This document shows positions 58,743 to 64,000 of a stretch of DNA of 64,000 nucleotides, piece after piece (within the stretch, counting starts at the first letter, position 1; each line of letters starts with the position of its first letter). The stretch spans positions 1,426,001 to 1,490,000 of the forward strand of contig NZ_CP107048.1 of assembly GCF_025736935.1 (NCBI RefSeq), in the 5' to 3' direction. The notes under the pieces were generated by a model. It was not told the DNA's origin. It did not search any database and saw only the letters and a program-made list of their open reading frames with translations. This DNA is from Qipengyuania sp. SS22 (GTDB lineage Bacteria; Pseudomonadota; Alphaproteobacteria; Sphingomonadales; Sphingomonadaceae). The position numbers were made by a program, and so were the translations under genes.

Positions 58743-59992
58743 GCGGGCTGGTCGAAATCAATTTCGACGGGATCGTCGGCCCGACCCACAATTACGCAGG
58801 GCTCAGCCCCGGCAATATCGCCAGCGCGAGCCATCGCGGCGATGCCTCTTTCCCGCGCGCGGCGGCGCTGCAGGGCGTGGCCAAGATGCGCCGCAATATG
58901 GAGCGCGGACTGGCGCAGGGTTTCCTGCTGCCGCTGCCGCGCCCGAACCCCGTTCTGATGGAAGATCTGGCCATCGGCCCCGATACCGATCGCGCGCTGG
59001 TGGCTGCAGCGTGGTCGGCCAGCGCGATGTGGACCGCCAATGCCGCGACCGTCAGCCCCGCGCCCGATACGGCCGACGGGCGCTGCCATCTGACGCCCGC
59101 CAATCTCGTCACCATGGTCCACCGCGCGCAGGAATGGCGCGACACGCAGGCACAATTGAAGATCGCCTTTGGCGATACGCGGCATTTTGAAGTGCACGAT
59201 GCCATTCCGCCCAGCTTCGGCGACGAAGGCGCGGCCAACCACATGCGGCTGTGCGAGAGCCACGACGCCCCCGGGGTCGAGGTGTTTGTCTATGGCCGAC
59301 CCGGCGGACGATTTCCCGCGCGCCAGCACGAGCAGGCCAGTCGTGCGGTCGCGCGCCTCCACGGCCTCGACCCCGCGCGCTGCGTGTTCGTCGAGCAGAA
59401 CCCTGCGGCCATTGCAGCGGGCGCATTCCATAATGATGTCGTCGCGGTGGCGAACCAGAACGTTCTGTTCACGCATGAACTCGCCTTCGCCGATCGCAAG
59501 GATGCCTATGAGGCGATCTTTGCCGCTTTCCCCCGCATCCATGTGGTCGAAGTCCCCGCGAGCGCGGTCAGCCTCGAGGAAGCGATCCGCACCTATCTGT
59601 TCAACGCCCAGCTGCTGACGCTGCCGAGCGGGGAGATGGCGCTGGTGGTCCCGAGCGAATGCCAGGACAGCGCAAGCGTCTGGTCATGGTGCGAAGGCAT
59701 GCTCGCCTCGAACGGCCCGATCCGCCACGTCATTCCGGTCGATGTGCGCCAGTCGATGGCGAATGGCGGCGGTCCGGCCTGCCTGCGGCTGCGCGTGGTG
59801 GCCGATCCTGCCACGGTCGATGCGCGCTTCCTGCTGGACGACATGAAGGCGCAGCGAATCGAATCGGTCATCGCGGCTCACTGGCCCGCGCGGATCGAAC
59901 CCGATCAGGTCGGCTCCGACGCGCTAGCCAAGGTCGTGATCGAGGCGCGAGAAGCGCTGCTTTCCGTGCTTTCGCTGGACGAACTCGCCTGA
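58739..59992 (+). CDS. astB: N-succinylarginine dihydrolase
   Basis: 417 residues. LVEINFDGIVGPTHNYAGLSPGNIAS and the later GGGPACLRLRVV (catalytic Cys) are characteristic of this guanidine-hydrolysing fold. It converts succinylarginine to succinylornithine, releasing ammonia and CO2 in step two of the AST route. The later steps (astC, astD, astE) have no genes in this window. Confidence 0.96.
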   Translation: MSGLVEINFDGIVGPTHNYAGLSPGNIASASHRGDASFPRAAALQGVAKMRRNMERGLAQGFLLPLPRPNPVLMEDLAIGPDTDRALVAAAWSASAMWTANAATVSPAPDTADGRCHLTPANLVTMVHRAQEWRDTQAQLKIAFGDTRHFEVHDAIPPSFGDEGAANHMRLCESHDAPGVEVFVYGRPGGRFPARQHEQASRAVARLHGLDPARCVFVEQNPAAIAAGAFHNDVVAVANQNVLFTHELAFADRKDAYEAIFAAFPRIHVVEVPASAVSLEEAIRTYLFNAQLLTLPSGEMALVVPSECQDSASVWSWCEGMLASNGPIRHVIPVDVRQSMANGGGPACLRLRVVADPATVDARFLLDDMKAQRIESVIAAHWPARIEPDQVGSDALAKVVIEAREALLSVLSLDELA

Positions 59993-59997
59993 ACCAC

Positions 59998-60039
59998 GCG
60001 CCCGGGTTAAGACACTGGACCGCCGCGTCGGGCGCTTTT
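59998..60039 (+). terminator. Probable terminator after astB
   Basis: GCGCCCG (59998-60004) pairs with CGGGCGC (60029-60035), followed by TTTT (60036-60039). The loop is long (24 bases), which weakens the call; the T run and position just after astB support it. Confidence 0.5.
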
Positions 60040-60118
60040 ACACTCCTTGCGAAATTAACCACTGCATTCCGCAGCAACACGTCTGTGGCACGTGAATTGC
60101 AGGTGTAGAAGGTTAAGG

Positions 60119-60388
60119 GTGGAGACCAAGGCGATCGTGTTTCGGAAGGTGAAACGGCTGTTTGTGATCAAGACGCGTCTTGAGGCGTTTCTGATCATCT
60201 TCGCCCTTGCCCTCGGCGCGATGACGCGCGGCGCCCATTACACGGTCGAATATCCCGGATGGGGCGGTTATCTGCTGTTCACGGCCACGGCGGGCGCAGT
60301 GTTCCTCGGCGGCGCGAAAATCCTCGACGCGCTGCGCTACGAACGCGAGGCCGAGGCGGCCGCAGAGCGCGATCCGACTGCGGACTGA
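60119..60388 (+). CDS. Small two-pass membrane protein, 89 aa
   Basis: Starts at GTG 60119 behind GAAGGTTAAGG. A basic N-terminus is followed by two hydrophobic helices (RLEAFLIIFALALGAMTRGAHY and GGYLLFTATAGAVFLGGAKIL) and an acidic tail. Positive-inside rules put both ends in the cytoplasm. I recognise no family. Downstream lies the convergent tmRNA gene. An earlier GTG at 60092 is possible. Confidence 0.6.
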   Translation: METKAIVFRKVKRLFVIKTRLEAFLIIFALALGAMTRGAHYTVEYPGWGGYLLFTATAGAVFLGGAKILDALRYEREAEAAAERDPTAD

Positions 60389-60429
60389 GGTCCGCCTGCT
60401 TGGCAAATTTGGAAGAAGGTGGGGGTTTC

Positions 60430-60745
60430 TGTTGCTAGCTACCCCCGGAGCCCCGGAATCCGCTTCTGTTGCCCGGTGGGTCCAACCGCGCTTTAGCTTT
60501 GTAAATTCAGGCCGTTAGGCCATCAAATTACGCTGCGAGAGCGAGTGCTTCGTTATCGTTGGCACTTGTGTGTTGTGAACATTTTTACGGGGTACTCAGC
60601 CCGAGCAAAACCACTGCCTTTCAGCACACGTCGATCCTAGTTCGGCCCCGTCATAATCCGCCATTTCAGCGGTTTGTGGTGGAGCCGCCGGGTACTGCCC
60701 CCGGGTCCGTTGTACCTATTACACAGCGCCATTTATCGCCATATC
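60430..60745 (-). ncRNA. ssrA: Permuted two-piece transfer-messenger RNA (alphaproteobacterial type)
   Basis: Read on the minus strand, the acceptor piece comes first: a T-arm stem (CCGGG 60704-60700 with CCCGG 60692-60688), then CGGCTCC and ACCA ending at 60677. After a 27-base spacer (60676-60650) the coding piece starts with GGGGCCG (60649-60643), which pairs with CGGCTCC to form a 7-bp acceptor stem with one G-U. The tag frame runs 60563-60528 and encodes ANDNEALALAA then TAA. tmRNA rescues stalled ribosomes and tags the peptide for proteolysis. The permuted order is the known alphaproteobacterial form. Outer ends are approximate. The T loop (GGCAGTA) departs from TTCRANY. Confidence 0.93.
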
Positions 60746-60755
60746 CCGCCGAAAC

Positions 60756-60844
60756 GGGCAGGACCCATATAGGGCCTGCCCGCTTAATGTGAAGTGTATG
60801 CAGCCACATGCCCGCCAGATGCGGGACGGACCACGGCCCGTCCC
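60756..60844 (-). terminator. Two hairpins between mscL and ssrA
   Basis: GGGACGG (60823-60829) pairs with CCGTCCC (60838-60844), and GGGCAGG (60756-60762) with CCTGCCC (60775-60781). On the minus strand the second is followed by CGTTTCG. Both lie downstream of mscL and just upstream of the tmRNA gene, so they probably end mscL transcription; part could belong to the tmRNA precursor. Confidence 0.5.
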
Positions 60845-60872
60845 CTGCACCGCTGGCGGGCGTCGCGCAGAT

Positions 60873-61301
60873 TTACTTCTTCAGCGCGTCGCGGATTTCG
60901 GTCAGCAGCTCGATCTCGGTCGGACCGGCGGGTGCCGCTGCTTCCTTCTCCTCGGCCTCGGCCATGATCTTCTTGGCATAGCGGACCAGCAGGAAGATGA
61001 TGAACGCCAGGATCACGAAATTGATGATCGCGGTGATGAAGGCGCCGTAACCGATCATCGCTGCGCCCGCTTCCTTGAGCGCGGCATAGTCGGTCAGCGA
61101 TCCTTCATAACCTTCGGGCGTGGTCAGGAGGATGAAATAGCTGGAGAAATCGGCCCCGCCGAACAGCGCGCCGACTACCGGCATGATAACCTCGTCGGTT
61201 AGCGATGCGACAATCGTGCCGAAAGCACCGGCGATGATGACCGCCACGGCGAGATCGACGACGTTGCCCTTGGCGATAAAATCCTTGAAATCTTTTAACA
61301 T
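60873..61301 (-). CDS. mscL: Large-conductance mechanosensitive channel
   Basis: 142 residues. The N-terminal amphipathic helix [31 protein letters not shown], first pore helix and second membrane helix ([24 protein letters not shown]) are all present, with an acidic C-terminal bundle. It opens under membrane tension to release solutes on osmotic downshock. ATG 61301 is used; the upstream extension to 61346 adds residues not found in the family. It is divergent from lemA across 138 bp. Confidence 0.96.
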   Translation of the reverse strand: MLKDFKDFIAKGNVVDLAVAVIIAGAFGTIVASLTDEVIMPVVGALFGGADFSSYFILLTTPEGYEGSLTDYAALKEAGAAMIGYGAFITAIINFVILAFIIFLLVRYAKKIMAEAEEKEAAAPAGPTEIELLTEIRDALKK

Positions 61302-61439
61302 GCAGCAGCCCCTGTTTACCATCGTAGTCGTCGGAGTTTCTGCCACCGACGCCGCCGGACGACAAGATCGTGTTAATCTTGAAAGGTGGGAAAGGTGTGC
61401 TATCTAGACAAGACACGTTTACCACAAGAGGGATTTTGC

Positions 61440-62063
61440 ATGAACCGCTTGGCTGCTTTTCGCACCTCCATCGTCGCTGCCGCCGCGCTGGCCCTGTCGG
61501 CCTGCGGGATCAACTCGGTGCCCGCGGCCGAGGAGACCGCGAAGGCCAAATGGGCCGATGTCGAGGCCGCGTTCCAGGAACGCGCGAACCTCGTGCCCAA
61601 TCTCGAGCAGATCGTGATGAGCTCGGCTGAGCAGGAGCGCGATACGCTCGAAGCGGTGGTGCAGGCGCGCGCTTCGGCCACCCGCCCCGAAATCCAGATC
61701 GATGGCGACGATCTCGGCGATGCCGAGAAGATGACGCAGTATCAGGAAGCGCAGAACACCTTCGGCGGCGCGCTGTCGCGCCTGATGGCCAATGTCGAAG
61801 CCTATCCCGAACTGCGCAGCCAGGAAAACTTCGGCCGCTTCATGACGCAGATCGAAGGCCAGGAGAACCGCATCCGCGTCGCGATCCGCGACTATAACGA
61901 GGCGGTCCGCCAGTATAACACCACGATCCGCACCTTCCCCGACACAATCGGCGCGAACATCATCCACGGCGCCGAACCGATGGTCCCCTACCAGGCAGTC
62001 ACCGAAGGCGCCGAAACCGCGCCCGAGCTGAACATGCGCTCGGATAGCGACGCCGCGAACTGA
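61440..62063 (+). CDS. LemA family lipoprotein
   Basis: 207 residues. An AGAGGGA site lies upstream of the ATG. The signal ends in a lipobox (LSAC, Cys21). The LemA domain (helical, about 35-185) includes KWADVEAAFQERANLVPNLEQIV, AYPELRSQENFGRFMTQIEGQENRI and YNEAVRQYNTTIRTFP. LemA proteins usually sit with TPM-domain genes, as here (12 bases to the next gene). Biochemical role not established. Confidence 0.94.
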   Translation: MNRLAAFRTSIVAAAALALSACGINSVPAAEETAKAKWADVEAAFQERANLVPNLEQIVMSSAEQERDTLEAVVQARASATRPEIQIDGDDLGDAEKMTQYQEAQNTFGGALSRLMANVEAYPELRSQENFGRFMTQIEGQENRIRVAIRDYNEAVRQYNTTIRTFPDTIGANIIHGAEPMVPYQAVTEGAETAPELNMRSDSDAAN

Positions 62064-62074
62064 GCGGCGCTGCG

Positions 62075-62926
62075 ATGCGCACACTCATTCTTCGCCTGAT
62101 CCTGCCGCTGGCGGCGGGGCTCGGCCTCCTCGGAGGTCTTGCCCTGCCCGCCGCCGCACAGACTTTTCCCGAGCGCGGGACCGCGCCCGTGGTCGATGCC
62201 GCGAATATCATCGACGCGGCTACCGAAGCCGCGCTGACCGAGAAGCTCGATGCGTTCGAGGAGCGTAACCAGCGGCAATTCGTGATCCTCACGCTGCCCG
62301 ATCTCGAAGGCTACGACATTGCCGACTACAGCTATCGGTTGGGGCGCGAATGGGCGCTGGGCGATGCCGAGCGCAATGACGGCATCATCCTCGTGGTCGC
62401 CCCCAACGAACGCAAGATGCGGGTCGAGGTCGGCTATGGGCTCGAAGGCGTCATCCCCGACGGGCTGGCCTTCGAATATGTCGAGGGGATGAAGCCCTAT
62501 TTCCGCGAGGGCGACTATTCGGGCGGGATCGCCTGGGGGGCCGAGGAGATCATCACCCAGCTCGAACTGCCGCCCGAAGAAGCCGCGCGCATCGCACAGG
62601 AACGCACGGCAGATCGCGGCAGCGAAGGCGGCTTTCCCGTGGGCGCGCTGATCTGGCTCGGCTTCATATTCTTCTTTTTCATCCTGCCGATGTTCCGTGG
62701 CGGACGCAGCCGGCGCTATCGCCGCGGCGGCGTAGGCGGGGTCGTGGGCGACATCATCCTGTGGGAAGCCGGCAAGGCGATTGCCCGCGGCGTCGGCGGC
62801 GACGACTGGGGCGGTGGTGGCGGCGGCTGGGGCGGCGGTGGCGGCTTCGGCGGCGGTGGTTTCGGCGGCGGCTTTTCCGGCGGTGGTGGCAGTTTCGGGG
62901 GCGGTGGCGCCTCGGGGGGGTGGTAA
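62075..62926 (+). CDS. TPM domain protein (YgcG-like) with Gly-rich tail
   Basis: 283 residues. A signal peptide (about 1-29) precedes the TPM domain (about 35-170: FVILTLPDLEGYDIADYSYRLGREWALG and NDGIILVVAPNERKMRVEVGYGLEGVIPD), one membrane helix (about 190-210, VGALIWLGFIFFFFILPMF) and a Gly/Trp/Ser-rich tail. It is anchored with the TPM domain in the periplasm. Second gene of the lemA-TPM-TPM unit; its TAA overlaps the next ATG by one base. Confidence 0.92.
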   Translation: MRTLILRLILPLAAGLGLLGGLALPAAAQTFPERGTAPVVDAANIIDAATEAALTEKLDAFEERNQRQFVILTLPDLEGYDIADYSYRLGREWALGDAERNDGIILVVAPNERKMRVEVGYGLEGVIPDGLAFEYVEGMKPYFREGDYSGGIAWGAEEIITQLELPPEEAARIAQERTADRGSEGGFPVGALIWLGFIFFFFILPMFRGGRSRRYRRGGVGGVVGDIILWEAGKAIARGVGGDDWGGGGGGWGGGGGFGGGGFGGGFSGGGGSFGGGGASGGW

Positions 62927-63600
62927 TGGGCTATCTTTCGCAAGCCGATCACACGATCGTATCCGGTGCTGTAGCGCAGGCCGAACTCACCACCAGCGGC
63001 GAAATCGTCACCGTGCTGGCCGACCGGAGCGACGGGTACAACGACGTCGTGCTGGTCTGGGCGGCGGCGCTCGCCTTTTCAGCGATGAGCCTGTTTGCGG
63101 TGATCCCCCAGCCTTTCATGGATCTGTGGGATGCGCTGGTCGGCGGCTGGACGCATGAATGGACCACCGGCGAACTGGCCAGCATGACGATTGCGCTGGG
63201 GCTGGTCGCCTTCGTGATCGGCTGGCTGCTGGTGAGCTGGGGCCCGCTGCGCTTCATGCTGACGCCGGGCCCGGTGAAGACCGCGCGCACGCATGCCCGC
63301 GCGATCAAGCATTTCAAGGTCGGCGCCGAACGGCGCACGCATGGCCGCACCGGCGTGCTGCTCTACCTCTCGATGCGCGAACACCGCGCGGAAATCGTCG
63401 CCGACCAGCCGATCGCCGAAATCGTCCCGGCGGAAGTCTGGGGCGCGGCGATGGCGGACATGCTGGCCGAGATCAAACAGGGCCATATCGCCGAAGGGCT
63501 GGCCGCCGGTGTCCGCGATGTCGGCGAGGTGCTGTCCGAGCATTTCCCCCGCGCCGAGGACGACGAGAACGAATTGCCCGATCGCCTGATCGAGGTCTGA
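62926..63600 (+). CDS. Second TPM-domain-type membrane protein
   Basis: 224 residues, start overlapping the upstream stop (TAATG). Residues 1-40 and 115-200 together resemble a TPM domain split by two membrane helices (about 43-65 and 85-115): VSGAVAQAELTTSGEIVTVLAD, then RTGVLLYLSMREHRAEIVADQPIAEIVPAEVW and IAEGLAAGVRDVGEVLSEHFP. The acidic tail is typical. It accompanies LemA and the first TPM protein; the three probably form one membrane-associated complex. Function unknown. Confidence 0.85.
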   Translation: MGYLSQADHTIVSGAVAQAELTTSGEIVTVLADRSDGYNDVVLVWAAALAFSAMSLFAVIPQPFMDLWDALVGGWTHEWTTGELASMTIALGLVAFVIGWLLVSWGPLRFMLTPGPVKTARTHARAIKHFKVGAERRTHGRTGVLLYLSMREHRAEIVADQPIAEIVPAEVWGAAMADMLAEIKQGHIAEGLAAGVRDVGEVLSEHFPRAEDDENELPDRLIEV

Positions 63601-63602
63601 CC

Positions 63603-64000
63603 ATGCCCGTCCCCGACCATGATGCAGACGAACAGATCGTCTGGCAGGGCAAGTACATCACCGCCAAGAAACGCGGGCGCTGGGAATATGTCGGCCGCCC
63701 GCGCAATATCCGCGCGGCGGTGATCCTGGCGGTCGACGAACACGACCACGTCCTGCTGGTCGAACAATACCGCGTCCCGCTGGGCTGCCCCTGCATCGAA
63801 CTGCCCGCCGGGCTGATCGGCGACGGGGACGATTTCGCCGACGAGGACCCTCTGGTCGCGGCCGGGCGCGAGCTCGAGGAAGAAACCGGCTATCGCGCCG
63901 CCATTCTCGAAGACCAGGGCTGTTTCTGGTCCTCGCCCGGGATGGTCAGCGAAAGCTTCACCCTCGTCCGCGCGCGCCAGCTGACGAAAATCGGCGAAGG
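63603..64000 (+). CDS. Nudix hydrolase (C-terminus cut by window edge)
   Basis: 132 residues are visible. The Nudix box is recognisable: a Gly in LPAGLIG, then AAGRELEEETGYRAA with the metal-binding RELxEExG core. The N-terminal strand region IVWQGKYITAKKRGRWEYVGR resembles ADP-ribose pyrophosphatase-type members, which hydrolyse nucleoside diphosphates linked to another group. The ATG at 63603 follows the TPM gene's stop by two bases, so it is on the same transcript. Confidence 0.9.
   Translation, partial: MPVPDHDADEQIVWQGKYITAKKRGRWEYVGRPRNIRAAVILAVDEHDHVLLVEQYRVPLGCPCIELPAGLIGDGDDFADEDPLVAAGRELEEETGYRAAILEDQGCFWSSPGMVSESFTLVRARQLTKIGE

Noticed and set aside
60559..60792. 77-codon plus-strand open frame between the small membrane protein and mscL
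   Set aside because: It lies antisense to the tmRNA gene, whose acceptor stem and tag frame are clear.

Overview
The window looks like an ordinary chromosomal stretch of a GC-rich alphaproteobacterium, most likely order Sphingomonadales and probably the Erythrobacteraceae. This rests on gene content (FeS-type photolyase, DUF2794, DUF2066, DUF2256, Hda-like DnaA paralogue, malate synthase G, an F1 operon starting with atpH and ending in a very short atpC) and on a circularly permuted two-piece tmRNA whose tag reads ANDNEALALAA. The family-level assignment is inference. I saw no insertion sequence, prophage, CRISPR array, rRNA or complete tRNA.

Layout. 1-1.9 kb: a LexA/CI-like S24 regulator (cut by the window edge) divergent from two overlapping small conserved genes, with paired dyads and an SOS-like box between them, then an orphan gene in AT-richer DNA. 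1.9-6.1 kb: a minus-strand metabolic trio (aldehyde dehydrogenase, acetolactate-synthase-like TPP enzyme, D-2-hydroxyacid dehydrogenase). 6.1-12.2 kb: minus-strand DUF559, cysS, nitroreductase, cobT, transaldolase-like aldolase and a DUF4197 lipoprotein, with two REP-like inverted repeats. 12.2-19.6 kb: priA, cinA C-domain, hxlR/azoR divergent pair, FeS photolyase, OmpA-family protein, and a siderophore-interacting protein behind a perfect Fur-box-like palindrome. 19.7-24.8 kb: a tightly overlapped DUF1203-ada-PEP mutase family operon, an unusual membrane-anchored trypsin-like protease, a DUF6232-like protein and a TauD-family dioxygenase.

25.0-30.4 kb is the F1 ATP synthase operon atpHAGDC, with two extra genes inserted: an antibiotic-biosynthesis-monooxygenase-fold protein between atpA and atpG and a small lipoprotein between atpG and atpD. 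30.5-41.3 kb: a GT39-like membrane protein, an S9 peptidase with a TTG start, HNH protein, lipoprotein, glmU, gph, an SDR, DUF2794, cysE, hda and DUF2066. 41.4-44.6 kb: purM and a purN fused to an MmcQ/YjbR domain, then a sulfotransferase. 44.6-48.3 kb (minus): NTF2-like protein, ndk, lipoprotein, holC, DUF2256, pepA. 48.4-54.2 kb: the outer-membrane biogenesis group lptD-surA-pdxA-rsmA.

54.3-60 kb: malate synthase G, divergent from an M20 hydrolase-astA-astB operon for arginine succinyltransferase catabolism. 60.1-64 kb: a small membrane protein, the tmRNA gene, mscL, and a lemA-TPM-TPM-Nudix run cut by the right edge. Most genes are housekeeping with conserved neighbours. The more unusual items are the atp-operon insertions, the PurN-YjbR fusion, the protease architecture, the astAB-linked M20 hydrolase and the operator array at the left edge. 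I did not find anything I can defend as a wholly new multi-gene system.
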